Source: an uncultured Bacteroidia bacterium (GTDB lineage Bacteria; Bacteroidota; Bacteroidia; Bacteroidales; UBA932). From it: DNA of 64,000 bases. Positions 43,693-54,909 of the stretch are shown piece by piece; positions within the stretch are counted from its first letter, which is position 1, and each line of letters opens with the position of its first letter. The translations under genes were made by a program, and so were the position numbers. The stretch covers positions 41,237 to 105,236 of the forward strand of contig CACZZF010000008.1 of assembly GCA_902785575.1 (NCBI GenBank), in the 5' to 3' direction. Below the pieces are notes generated by a model. The model was given only the letters and a program-made list of their open reading frames with translations. It had not been told where the DNA came from and searched no databases.

Positions 43693-44313
43693 ATGGAGAA
43701 GAAGAGTTTATTCAGTCGTTTGAGCAACGTCGGAAAGATCCTTAATCGCGCGGCCTTTTCCGATGTCGACCAAAAGATCACCAAGTATCATTATGGCTCG
43801 GACGCGTTCATGCGCATCTTGCAGAGTCGTTATTCCTGCCATTCTTTTAACAGTTATCCCGTCTCTGACTCCAAACTGAATATGATCCTTGAAGCCGGTC
43901 GTTTGGCTCCTTCAGCCAAAAACCTTCAGCCCACCCGTATTTGGGTTGTCAAGAGCGAAGAGGCTCTCGCCAAATTGCGGACTGTACATCCCTGCTACGG
44001 CGCTCCGGTCGTTCTCATCGTAGGCTGCCGGAACGAAGAAGCCTGGATCCGCGAGAGCGACGGGGTCAATGCGGCCAAGACAGATGCCGCCATCGTCCTC
44101 ACCCATCTGATGCTCACGGCGACTGATGCCGGACTCGCGAACATGTGGATATGGGATTTCGATCCCCGAAAGGTGCGTGAAGCCCTTCCGGAGACTCGGG
44201 AACACGGGGTCTACGCCCTCCTCGCTATCGGCTATCCGGCCGCTAAAGAGGGTAAGCCCACGGAGTTGCATACTGAACGTAAACCCCTCGAGGCGATAGT
44301 GAGAACGCTATAG
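43693..44313 (+). CDS. Nitroreductase-family flavoprotein
   Basis: The 206-residue protein starts at the ATG at 43693; an earlier in-frame start at 43675 would overlap the transporter gene. The family pattern is present: RILQSRYSCHSFNSYPVSDSK, ILEAGRLAPSAKNLQPTRIWVV, DAAIVLTHLMLTATDAGLANMWI and YALLAIGYPA. These enzymes bind FMN and reduce nitro compounds, quinones or flavins with NAD(P)H. The substrate is not predictable. It lies between the transporter and the tricorn-like protease, 13 bp before the latter. Confidence 0.88.
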   Translation: MEKKSLFSRLSNVGKILNRAAFSDVDQKITKYHYGSDAFMRILQSRYSCHSFNSYPVSDSKLNMILEAGRLAPSAKNLQPTRIWVVKSEEALAKLRTVHPCYGAPVVLIVGCRNEEAWIRESDGVNAAKTDAAIVLTHLMLTATDAGLANMWIWDFDPRKVREALPETREHGVYALLAIGYPAAKEGKPTELHTERKPLEAIVRTL

Positions 44314-44326
44314 CGCTATTTCAAAT

Positions 44327-47300
44327 ATGATAAAAAAACTTTCCCTTCTGGCAGCCGCGCTAGTAGCCGCCTCTGCCATTTGTGTCGCCGACAACATCCG
44401 TTTCGCCTCACACCCATCCCTTTCCCCCGATGGAAAGCAGATCTATTTCAGCTATGATGGCGATATCTATTCCGTTCCCGTAGGGGGCGGACAGGCGACT
44501 GCCGTTATCACGATGCCGGGAGTACAGGACTCTCCTCTAGTCTCCCCTGATGGTAAATGGTTGGCTTTCAGCTCCGATATCCAGGGCAACAACGATGTAT
44601 ATATTGTCCCTGTCGCTGGTGGGAAGGCCGTCCAGCTGACATTCCATGAAGCGTCAGACACACCTGTGGGCTGGTCGCCCAAGTCAGATTGGATATATTT
44701 CGAGACTAACCGGGCCAGCGCCCGAAAGACAACCTTTAAGGTGGCCGTCTCAGGAGGCACTCCTCAACTCATGTTTGACGGGTATTTCAACACAGTAGTC
44801 AATCTCGTCGAGAATCCCAAGACAGGAGAGTTCCTCTTCAACGAGTCGATGGAGAGCATCAGTTTCCCTACCAGGAAACGCTATGTGGGCGATCATAACC
44901 CTAACATAAAGAGCTGGAATCCCCGCAGCAAGACTTATACGGAGCTTACCGACTACATCGGCAAGGACCAGTGGCCGATGGCCGACAAGGACGGTAACAT
45001 CTATTATGTCAGCGACGAGTTGAACAAAGAGTCCAATATCGTCAAGTACGTAAAAGGAGGGAAGCCGCTGCAACTCACCTCGTTCGACAAATCCGTCCAG
45101 TATCCTTCCATAGCTTTCGGAGGATCGGCCATCGTATTCTTGAAGGACTATGAGATCAATGTTTTGGATCCTGCCACAGCCAAGGTTTCAGTCCCGCGAA
45201 TACAGATCGCATCCGGGAATGTCGAGGTTCGCCGCGCGTTCGAAGGACAGACTCCCTCCGCGGCTGACGTCTCTCCCGACGGGAAGAAGTTCGCCCTTGT
45301 CATCCGAGGAGGTCTTTATATCACCGACACGAAATGCAAGTTCCTCCAGAAGCTGGACACCCCGACTGACGAGCGGGTGGACGAGGTGATATGGAGCAAT
45401 GACAACAAAACCATCTATTACACAAGGACTGAGAAGGGTTGGACGAACCTCTACAAGATAGCGGCGGACGGAAGTGCCGGAGAATCAGCCGTTTTCGTTT
45501 CTCAGAACAACACCAAGTGCCTGTACGCTGACCAGAAACGGGAGAAACTGGCCTTCATCGACGGCAGCCGGGCGGTGATGCTTCACGACATTAAGGCAGG
45601 GACTACCTCGAAGGTGGCCGAGGCTGAATTCTGGTCATTCCAAGGATACAATTTCGCATTCTCGAATGACGGCACCTGGCTGGCATTCGACGCGATGCAC
45701 ACGTTTGAATCCGATATATTCCTATACAACCTCAAGGACAAAACCTTAAGGAATTTCACCCACTCAGCCTCTGTGGAGCAGAGTCCTTTATTCTCTCCTG
45801 ACGGGAAATACATGTACCTTCTGGCCAACCCCACAGCCACTTCATTCCCCAGGGGAGCCAGACCGTCTTTGTATAAATTACCGCTCCAGAAATATGACAC
45901 CCCGTTCAAGTCCGAAGATGTGGATAACTTATTCAAGGACAATAATGACGATGCCAAGAAGGATTCAACAGTCACTATCGACTTCAAGAATATCCACGAG
46001 AGGATGACCCGTGTGGAGCGCGACGGAATGCAGGGTAATCCGTATATCTTCTCCTCCAGAGGCAAGGATTACCTCCTTTACCGCTCGATGGGTTCAATGG
46101 GATCCATGGGTCCTATGGGACCGATGGGAGCTGGAGCCCCCGGCATATACTCACTGGAGATTTCCGACCCGGAAGCCAAGCCTAAGCAGGTCAAAGACTT
46201 GATGGGAGGCTCATTCTTCAACAGCGATGACGCTCTGTACTGCCTGTCAGGAGGAGCCATCTACAAGGTCGATCCAGGCTCGGCATCCGCCACAAAAACC
46301 GAGGTCAAGAAAGACGTGGAAGTAGTTCTGGATGACGAATTCAGGCAAATGTTTTATGAGACCTGGGGCGTGCTGGAGCAGAATTATTATGACGTCAATT
46401 TCCATGGCGCTAACTGGCCGGCTGTCAGGGATTACTATGCGTCTCTCCTCCCTTATGTGAGGACTCGAGCGAACCTCCGCACACTCATCACCGACCTGCT
46501 GGGAGAATTGAATTCTTCTCATCTGGGATTCACCTCCAACGGTCCCGAAGAGAAAAACGACAACCGGATTCGCAGCTACTCTACCGGAATACAGTTTGAC
46601 AACGCGTCACCGTACAAGGTCACAGGTATCCTGGCCGATTCCCCTGCTGACAAGCTTGGAATCGATGTTAAGAAAGGCGATGAGCTGGTGGCCGTGAACG
46701 GAGCGAAGGTCGACAAGACCGTGAACCGCGAGAAGTATTTCTCTGGCGCCGTACCGATGGACGAGATTAAACTCACTTTCAAACGCGGGGGCAAAGAGAT
46801 AAACACCAAGATCCACACCACGAACACCCCTGTGATCAAAACGCTAGAATACAAAGAGTGGGAAGATCAGCGGGCTGACATTGTCTCGAACAAAACAGGT
46901 GGAAAGGTCGGTTATATTCATATGAGGGCGATGGGAGCGGAAGATCTCGAATCATTCCTTCTCAAGATGCACACTGAAGTGTTCGACAAGAAAGCTCTCA
47001 TTCTCGACCTTCGTTACAACAACGGAGGTAATGTCCACAAGGAGGTCATCGATTTCCTTCGCGGCCAGTCCCACTTTGAATGGGCATATCGGGACTTCCC
47101 GAGGAATACCCATCCCAACGTCACTCCGGGAGACATGCCGATTGTTGTCCTGGTCAATGAGCACAGCCTTTCCGATGCTGAGGTGACTTCTAACGGAATC
47201 AAGACCCTCGGAATAGCGAAACTGGTCGGTACTGAGACCTACCGCTGGATCATATTCACTTCTGCCGTACGACTTCTGGATGGCTCATCATGCCGTATGC

Positions 47301-47458
47301 CGGCTTGGGGTTGCTACAGTGTCATTGACGGTTCCGACCTTGAGAATACCGGAGTCAAGCCCGACATCTATGTCAAGAACACCTTCAAGGATAGGCTCGA
47401 AGGTAAGGATCCTCAGCTCGAAGCCGCTATCGCCGAGATCCTGAAAGAACTGCGTTGA
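44327..47458 (+). CDS. Tricorn-like S41 protease, exported
   Basis: The 1,043-residue protein has a signal peptide (to ICVAD). Beta-propeller repeats fill about 25-540 (HPSLSPDGKQIYFSYDGDIYSVPV, LVSPDGKWLAFSSD), then comes a C1-type helical part with FYETWGVLEQNYYD. A PDZ domain follows (about 755-830; GILADSPADKLGIDVKKGDELVAVNG). The S41 core (about 850-1020) has YIHMRAMG, LDLRYNNGG and the catalytic serine region NEHSLSDAE (S947/S949). It degrades peptides released by other proteases in the periplasm. Near 590 a low-complexity run of SMG/PMG triplets (46087-46130) interrupts the linker. The next gene begins 3 bp later. Confidence 0.9.
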   Translation: MIKKLSLLAAALVAASAICVADNIRFASHPSLSPDGKQIYFSYDGDIYSVPVGGGQATAVITMPGVQDSPLVSPDGKWLAFSSDIQGNNDVYIVPVAGGKAVQLTFHEASDTPVGWSPKSDWIYFETNRASARKTTFKVAVSGGTPQLMFDGYFNTVVNLVENPKTGEFLFNESMESISFPTRKRYVGDHNPNIKSWNPRSKTYTELTDYIGKDQWPMADKDGNIYYVSDELNKESNIVKYVKGGKPLQLTSFDKSVQYPSIAFGGSAIVFLKDYEINVLDPATAKVSVPRIQIASGNVEVRRAFEGQTPSAADVSPDGKKFALVIRGGLYITDTKCKFLQKLDTPTDERVDEVIWSNDNKTIYYTRTEKGWTNLYKIAADGSAGESAVFVSQNNTKCLYADQKREKLAFIDGSRAVMLHDIKAGTTSKVAEAEFWSFQGYNFAFSNDGTWLAFDAMHTFESDIFLYNLKDKTLRNFTHSASVEQSPLFSPDGKYMYLLANPTATSFPRGARPSLYKLPLQKYDTPFKSEDVDNLFKDNNDDAKKDSTVTIDFKNIHERMTRVERDGMQGNPYIFSSRGKDYLLYRSMGSMGSMGPMGPMGAGAPGIYSLEISDPEAKPKQVKDLMGGSFFNSDDALYCLSGGAIYKVDPGSASATKTEVKKDVEVVLDDEFRQMFYETWGVLEQNYYDVNFHGANWPAVRDYYASLLPYVRTRANLRTLITDLLGELNSSHLGFTSNGPEEKNDNRIRSYSTGIQFDNASPYKVTGILADSPADKLGIDVKKGDELVAVNGAKVDKTVNREKYFSGAVPMDEIKLTFKRGGKEINTKIHTTNTPVIKTLEYKEWEDQRADIVSNKTGGKVGYIHMRAMGAEDLESFLLKMHTEVFDKKALILDLRYNNGGNVHKEVIDFLRGQSHFEWAYRDFPRNTHPNVTPGDMPIVVLVNEHSLSDAEVTSNGIKTLGIAKLVGTETYRWIIFTSAVRLLDGSSCRMPAWGCYSVIDGSDLENTGVKPDIYVKNTFKDRLEGKDPQLEAAIAEILKELR

Positions 47459-47461
47459 CGT

Positions 47462-47941
47462 ATGAAACCGTTATTTAAAATCCTGATAGCCTTGGCTTTC
47501 CTCTCGATTGGAACCTCCTGCTTCGCACAGGCCCCCAAAGGTGAACTGATCTATTGCAGCTACTCCCGCACGGGTGCCGCGGGACTTGGTAAGGACTATT
47601 GTGAATTGATCGCCGATCCTGGGCAGACGCCTAAAGTGGTCGTCGCTTTGGACGTCGGGAACAGATTCGGGAAGCCTGAGACCCATGCGGAGTATCCGGT
47701 GGGGAAAGAAGTGGTGGACTCGCTCAGCAAGATGCTCGCGGACGCTAAAGTCTATAAGCTCAACGGTTATAGCGTAGAAGAGCCTATAACTGGCGGATAT
47801 TCTTTCCGAATCTATCAGGAATACGCTTCGGGAGAGAAGATCAATGCCCACTGGTACGGTCACAAGATCAAATCGGAAGCCATATCCGCCTATAACATGA
47901 TAGAAGCGTTTTTCCGGCAGTGGCGCGAGCAGGCTCAATGA
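47462..47941 (+). CDS. Small exported protein of unknown function
   Basis: The 159-residue product has a signal peptide ending in SCFAQ. The mature part shows GELIYCSYSRTGAAGLGKDY, VVVALDVGNRFGKPETH, KEVVDSLSKMLADAKVYKLNGY and a C-terminal helix with YNMIEAFFRQW. I do not recognise a named family. The pattern of a beta-rich first half, a V-x-K-E-V-V/Q-D helix and an end with Y-N resembles the C-terminal half of the protein at 57024-57869, so both may belong to one small uncharacterised family. It follows the tricorn-like gene by 3 bp and is probably co-transcribed. Confidence 0.65.
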   Translation: MKPLFKILIALAFLSIGTSCFAQAPKGELIYCSYSRTGAAGLGKDYCELIADPGQTPKVVVALDVGNRFGKPETHAEYPVGKEVVDSLSKMLADAKVYKLNGYSVEEPITGGYSFRIYQEYASGEKINAHWYGHKIKSEAISAYNMIEAFFRQWREQAQ

Positions 47942-47950
47942 GCCTTTTAG

Positions 47951-50740
<2,790 letters not shown>

Positions 50741-50761
50741 GGTTTTAATCAAAAATATTGC

Positions 50762-50769
50762 TATCTTTG
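50762..50769 (+). promoter_or_regulatory. Probable -7 box of the 95-residue protein gene
   Basis: TATCTTTG fits TAnnTTTG. Transcription would start about 17 bases before the ATG at 50793. The -33 region is poor. Confidence 0.45.
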
Positions 50770-50792
50770 CACTGAATTAAAACAGAAAGACA

Positions 50793-51080
50793 ATGAATCT
50801 TAGAGACATTAAGAAAGACATTGAGTACGTGATCGGGGCTTTTATCGATGATTGCTCACTTTTCAGTTCTGTCAACTCCAAGGCTGATGACGAGGCTCTC
50901 GGCGGACTTCTCGATGAGGCCGTCAACCTCTTCAACGACCTTAAGGATAAGGTTAACATGAAGGGAGAAGGAAAGAAGGGCGCTTACTATGCCTCCATCC
51001 GTAAGGAACTCCTTGAGAAAACCGATGAGCTTTACGCCAAACTCAGCGACGTCGTCAAGAAATCCGGTCAGGCTGAATAA
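50793..51080 (+). CDS. Small conserved cytoplasmic helical protein of unknown function
   Basis: The 95-residue product has no signal and is predicted mostly helical: MNLRDIKKDIEYVIGAFIDD, then DEAVNLFNDLKDKVNMKGEG and KELLEKTDELYAKLSDVVKK. Proteins beginning M-N-L-[KR]-D-[IV]-K-K-D-I-E-Y are common in Bacteroidales and remain unnamed. It has its own promoter box and a terminator (51108-51137), so it is a single-gene unit before asd. Confidence 0.75.
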   Translation: MNLRDIKKDIEYVIGAFIDDCSLFSSVNSKADDEALGGLLDEAVNLFNDLKDKVNMKGEGKKGAYYASIRKELLEKTDELYAKLSDVVKKSGQAE

Positions 51081-51107
51081 GCTCTCGCCTAGTAATCGCA
51101 TTATAGT

Positions 51108-51137
51108 AGGGAGGGCTCAAGGCTCCTCCCTTTTTTT
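51108..51137 (+). terminator. Rho-independent terminator
   Basis: agggagg (51108-51114) pairs with cctccct (51125-51131) and is followed by a run of seven T. It ends the 95-residue protein gene, 17 bases before the asd start. Confidence 0.8.
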
Positions 51138-51154
51138 ATAAAACGAACAAAAAA

Positions 51155-52153
51155 ATGAAAGTAGCCGTTGTTGGTGTGACCGGACTGGTGGGTACCAGGA
51201 TGGTCGAAGTCCTCGAAGAGAGGAATTTCCCTGTAGATGAGTTCATTCCCGTGGCCTCCGGAAGGTCCGCCGGTAAGATGATCTCTTTCAAGGGCAAGGA
51301 ATATACCGTCGTCACCGCTGAGGATGCCGTCGCCATGAAACCGGACCTTGCCTTGTTCTCAGCCGGAGCCGACATCTCCAAGGAGTGGGCGCCGAAGTTC
51401 GCCGAGGTCGGATGCCGCGTGGTGGACAATTCCTCCTGCTGGAGAATGGATCCTACCAAGAAACTGGTCGTTCCCGAGATCAACGCTGATGTCCTTACGG
51501 AAGATGATTATATCATCGCCAACCCTAATTGCTCCACCATCCAGATGCTTCTTCCATTGGCGCCCCTCCATGAGAAGTATACCATCAAGAGGATCGTGGT
51601 CTCCACGTATCAGAGCGTTACCGGCTCCGGGACTCCCGCTATCAACCAGATGATGACGGAAAGGAATGGGGGTAAATGGGGAGAGTATCCCGCCTTCTAC
51701 CACTATCCTATTGACCAGAATGTCATTCCCCATATTGATGACTTCCTTGAGAACGGCTACACGAAAGAGGAGATGAAGATGGTCAATGAGACCCATAAGA
51801 TTCTCGGTGACTATTCGATAGGTGTCAGCCCGACCACGGCCCGTGTCCCTGTTCAGGGAGGCCATTCCGAGTCCATCAACCTTGAGTTCGAGAAGGATTT
51901 CACACTTGAGGAGGTCCGTGAGATATGGTCCAGGACCGAGGGTGTCACAATCCAGGATGATCCTTCCGAGTTCGTCTACCCGATGCCGCTTTATTCCCTC
52001 GGCAAGGATGATGTGTTTGTGGGACGATTGAGAAGGGATCCTTCCGTCAAGTACGGTCTTAATTTCTGGTGCGTCAGCGATAACATCCGCAAGGGCGCCG
52101 CTACTAACGCCGTCCAGATCGCGGAAGTGCTTCTCCGCAACGGCTGGCTATAG
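51155..52153 (+). CDS. asd: Aspartate-semialdehyde dehydrogenase
   Basis: The 332-residue enzyme makes aspartate semialdehyde from aspartyl phosphate, the branch point to lysine/diaminopimelate, threonine and methionine. It has the NADP-binding start VAVVGVTGLVGTRMVEVLEER, the catalytic Cys126 in NPNCSTIQM, SGTPAINQM and the substrate motif VPVQGGHSESINLEFEKD. The length is standard. It ends convergently with galE, with dispersed palindromic repeats between. Confidence 0.96.
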   Translation: MKVAVVGVTGLVGTRMVEVLEERNFPVDEFIPVASGRSAGKMISFKGKEYTVVTAEDAVAMKPDLALFSAGADISKEWAPKFAEVGCRVVDNSSCWRMDPTKKLVVPEINADVLTEDDYIIANPNCSTIQMLLPLAPLHEKYTIKRIVVSTYQSVTGSGTPAINQMMTERNGGKWGEYPAFYHYPIDQNVIPHIDDFLENGYTKEEMKMVNETHKILGDYSIGVSPTTARVPVQGGHSESINLEFEKDFTLEEVREIWSRTEGVTIQDDPSEFVYPMPLYSLGKDDVFVGRLRRDPSVKYGLNFWCVSDNIRKGAATNAVQIAEVLLRNGWL

Positions 52154-52241
52154 ATCCTTCACCTGCTGTCGCAGGTTCAGGATGACATTATTGTCATGTT
52201 CAGGATGACATTATTGTCATTCTGAGCGAAGCGAAGAATCT
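52152..52241. repeat. Cluster of dispersed palindromic elements between asd and galE
   Basis: gatccttcacctgctg...ggttcaggatgacatt, then a second ttcaggatgacattattg and an inverted tgtcattctgagcg...agaatct. Three half-elements fill the convergent gap, which probably works as a bidirectional transcript end. Confidence 0.65.
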
Positions 52242-53271
52242 ACTCTCCGGCAAGATGTTTTTCCCAGGCCCAGGCGGCGGCGAGGGTGTCCTCGGTCCGC
52301 CGCTCGGCTTTCCAACCCAACTCTTCGTTGGCCAGGGTCGGATCAGCCCAGATAGCTGTCACGTCACCAGCCCTACGAGGAGTGATTTTATAATTGAGTT
52401 TCAACCCGTTAGCCTTCTCGAACCCCTTAATCAGCTCCATCACGGACAAGGGCTTACCGGTACCGATATTGAATACCTCATATTCTTTTTTCATCTTGCC
52501 GTCAAGCATCCTGCGAACGGCAAAGACGTGAGCCTTGGCGAGATCCACGATATCTATGAAATCCCTCTGGCAGGTGCCGTCAGGGGTAGGATAATCGTCT
52601 CCGAAAACTGAAAGGACCTCTCTCTTACCGATAGCTGTCTGGGTGATAAAAGGCACAAGGTTATTCGGCACTCCCCTCGGGAGTTCACCGATAAGAGCTG
52701 AAGGATGCGCTCCAATCGGGTTGAAATACCTCAACGCTATGCCCCTGATCTCAGGATACGCTTTTACGCTATCCCTGAGAATATCCTCGCACATGGTTTT
52801 TGTGTTACCGTAAGGCGATGTGGCGGGTTGCCTGGGTGTGTTTTCTGTCACAGGGAGGCTCTTGGGCTCTCCGTAGACAGTGGCCGAGGATGAGAACAGG
52901 ATGTTGGCGCAGCCATGTGCCTTCGCGCTCTCGATCACGTTCATAAACGACTCCAGGTTGTTCCGGTAATACTTAAGCGGCTCTGAGACCGACTCGCCCA
53001 CAGCCTTGAAACCAGCGAAATGAATAACAGCGTCAATCTTGTTCGTAGTGAACAAGAGCTCGGTCGCGACAGCATCGCAGAAATCCATCTTGATGAAAGG
53101 AATATCCTCCCTTCCGGTGATTTTCTTCACACCCTCGAAACATGTCATGTCGCAATTGGACATATTGTCGGCGACAATCACATCGTACCCAGCCTCAATA
53201 AGCTCAACAGTCACGTGACTGCCAATGAATCCGGCTCCACCGGACACCAAAACGCACTTATTCATATTCAA
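52240..53271 (-). CDS. galE: UDP-glucose 4-epimerase
   Basis: The 343-residue short-chain dehydrogenase interconverts UDP-glucose and UDP-galactose. It has the NAD-binding GGAGFIGSHVTVEL (10-23), HFAGFKAVGESV, the catalytic SSSATVYG and the Tyr-x3-Lys in SPYGNTKTMCE. The C-terminal substrate segment includes VFNIGTGKPLSVMELI and RRAGDVTAIWADP. The length is standard. It probably serves cell-envelope sugar supply; there is no galactose gene nearby. Confidence 0.95.
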   Translation of the reverse strand: MNMNKCVLVSGGAGFIGSHVTVELIEAGYDVIVADNMSNCDMTCFEGVKKITGREDIPFIKMDFCDAVATELLFTTNKIDAVIHFAGFKAVGESVSEPLKYYRNNLESFMNVIESAKAHGCANILFSSSATVYGEPKSLPVTENTPRQPATSPYGNTKTMCEDILRDSVKAYPEIRGIALRYFNPIGAHPSALIGELPRGVPNNLVPFITQTAIGKREVLSVFGDDYPTPDGTCQRDFIDIVDLAKAHVFAVRRMLDGKMKKEYEVFNIGTGKPLSVMELIKGFEKANGLKLNYKITPRRAGDVTAIWADPTLANEELGWKAERRTEDTLAAAWAWEKHLAGE

Positions 53272-53277
53272 CTTTTT

Positions 53278-53304
53278 AGATTCTTCGCTACGCTCAGAAT
53301 GACA
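53278..53304. repeat. Dispersed palindromic element upstream of galE
   Basis: agattcttcgctacgc...gaatgaca just before the galE start, with a further partial copy (ggattcttcgcatgcgag, about 53315-53333) in the divergent gap. Confidence 0.6.
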
Positions 53305-53346
53305 GTTGTCTCAAGGATTCTTCGCATGCGAGAGTCCAAAGTTAGC

Positions 53347-53354
53347 TATTTTTG
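53347..53354 (+). promoter_or_regulatory. Probable -7 box of the PBP4-like gene
   Basis: TATTTTTG (TAnnTTTG) lies 14 bases before the ATG at 53369, which implies a very short leader. The -33 region has only TTCG. Confidence 0.45.
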
Positions 53355-53368
53355 CTAATTTTGTGAAT

Positions 53369-54907
53369 ATGAGAACCCTTAAAATGTTTATGGCGGCCTC
53401 ATTCGCCGCCCTCTCACTCTCTCTGGCGTCAGCCCAGAACCCTGCGGTCAAAACCGCGCCTGAAAAGAGCAAGGCTCAAAGATATATAGAATCCGTCGCT
53501 ACAAATGACATCTTGAAACACGCCTCTTTTGGTGTCCTGGCGATGACTGAGGGCGGGACAACTCTCGCCTCATGGAACCCTGACAAGCGCCTGGTTCCCG
53601 CCTCAACGATGAAACTTATCACGACCGGGGCGGCGATGCACCAGCTCGGTCCGGATTTCAAATTCACGACCCGGATCGGTTACACCGGGACCGTCGCTGA
53701 CGGTGTTTTGGAAGGAGATCTTTACATTGTCGGCGGGGGTGATCCGACAATCGCCTCAAAGGATTCCATCGCCATGCGTCGGGACGCCCTTTTCGCCCAG
53801 TGGAAAGGCTTCCTCGACAAGGCGGGAATCAAGAAGATAAATGGTTCGGTTATCGGAGACGGCCGCTATTTCGACGGCCCGATCGAGAGGGACACCTGGC
53901 AGTACCAGGACATCGGAACCTCTTATGGCACAGGAGGTGACGGGCTCTGCTTCTACGAGAACACCATCGACATGAAGGTCACTCACGGGGCGACTGTGGG
54001 CTCTCCCGTCAATGTGATAGTCTCATATCCCACGCTCCCCTGGATGAAGTATCACTACGCCTGCAAGACAGGTGCGGCAGGGACCGGTGACCAGCTCTAC
54101 ATGTTCACCTCAGAATTCGCTCCCTATGCCGAGGTCCGGGGCTCTTTCGCGATCGACAGGGCGGCCAAGACCGAACAATTCTCCAATAAGTTCGGAGCCT
54201 ACACCTGCGCCCATTTTTTCCGTGAATATCTCCTATCAAAAGGGATTGAGGTAACCAGAGGGGTGGCCGACGTGCGACTCGGACGGATCCGCTCGAATTT
54301 GAGTTCCCTTGATCCAGGTCCCTACGCGGCCAAGGTCGATGATCTCAAAATGATCGGGACCTCATATTCACCAGCCCTTAAGAAAATTGTCCGTGAGTGC
54401 CTTCTTGAGAGTGACAATTTCTACGCCGAGACTTTCTATAAAATCCTCGGGCGCAGGCTGCACCACTCCGCGCAACCAGACTCTTGCGCCACCGCGATGG
54501 CGGATGTGTTGAAAAAACTCGGAGCATCTCCGGAAGATGTCAAAATTGATGACGGAAGCGGCTTATCCAGAAGTAATTACATTTCTCCTGAATACTTTGT
54601 GAAGTTCTTGTCGAAGATGATGGACAGCCAGGTCTTCGGAGACTATGTCGAGACTCTCGGTCAACCTGGAGGGAGACATTACGAGTCCAGGTTGAAAGGA
54701 GAGAAAGACGACCTGAAATCCAGGGTCCACTTGAAGAGCGGCTCCATGGGAGGAGTACGCTGCTTCAGCGGTTATATCGAACCTTCCGAGGGCTCCAAAT
54801 CAGACGCCATTATCTTTTCGATTATGGCAAACAACTTCACGACACCAACAAGCAAGGTTGATCCGATCATTGACCGGATCATAACCCTGCTGGCGGCTGA
54901 TAATTAG
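53369..54907 (+). CDS. dacB: D-alanyl-D-alanine carboxypeptidase/endopeptidase (PBP4, S13 family)
   Basis: The 512-residue protein from the ATG at 53369 has a signal peptide (to ASAQ). It has the penicillin-binding motifs of S13 peptidases: S79-x-x-K82 in VPASTMKLITTG, a GSGLSRSNYIS SxN motif near 395, and KSGS (a KTG variant) in HLKSGSMGGVRCF. The large insert typical of PBP4 lies between the first two. It cleaves cross-links or terminal D-Ala in peptidoglycan in the periplasm. An in-frame ORF from 53306 starts upstream of the -7 box and is rejected. It ends 2 bp from the convergent BIG2 gene. Confidence 0.93.
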   Translation: MRTLKMFMAASFAALSLSLASAQNPAVKTAPEKSKAQRYIESVATNDILKHASFGVLAMTEGGTTLASWNPDKRLVPASTMKLITTGAAMHQLGPDFKFTTRIGYTGTVADGVLEGDLYIVGGGDPTIASKDSIAMRRDALFAQWKGFLDKAGIKKINGSVIGDGRYFDGPIERDTWQYQDIGTSYGTGGDGLCFYENTIDMKVTHGATVGSPVNVIVSYPTLPWMKYHYACKTGAAGTGDQLYMFTSEFAPYAEVRGSFAIDRAAKTEQFSNKFGAYTCAHFFREYLLSKGIEVTRGVADVRLGRIRSNLSSLDPGPYAAKVDDLKMIGTSYSPALKKIVRECLLESDNFYAETFYKILGRRLHHSAQPDSCATAMADVLKKLGASPEDVKIDDGSGLSRSNYISPEYFVKFLSKMMDSQVFGDYVETLGQPGGRHYESRLKGEKDDLKSRVHLKSGSMGGVRCFSGYIEPSEGSKSDAIIFSIMANNFTTPTSKVDPIIDRIITLLAADN

Positions 54908-54909
54908 TC

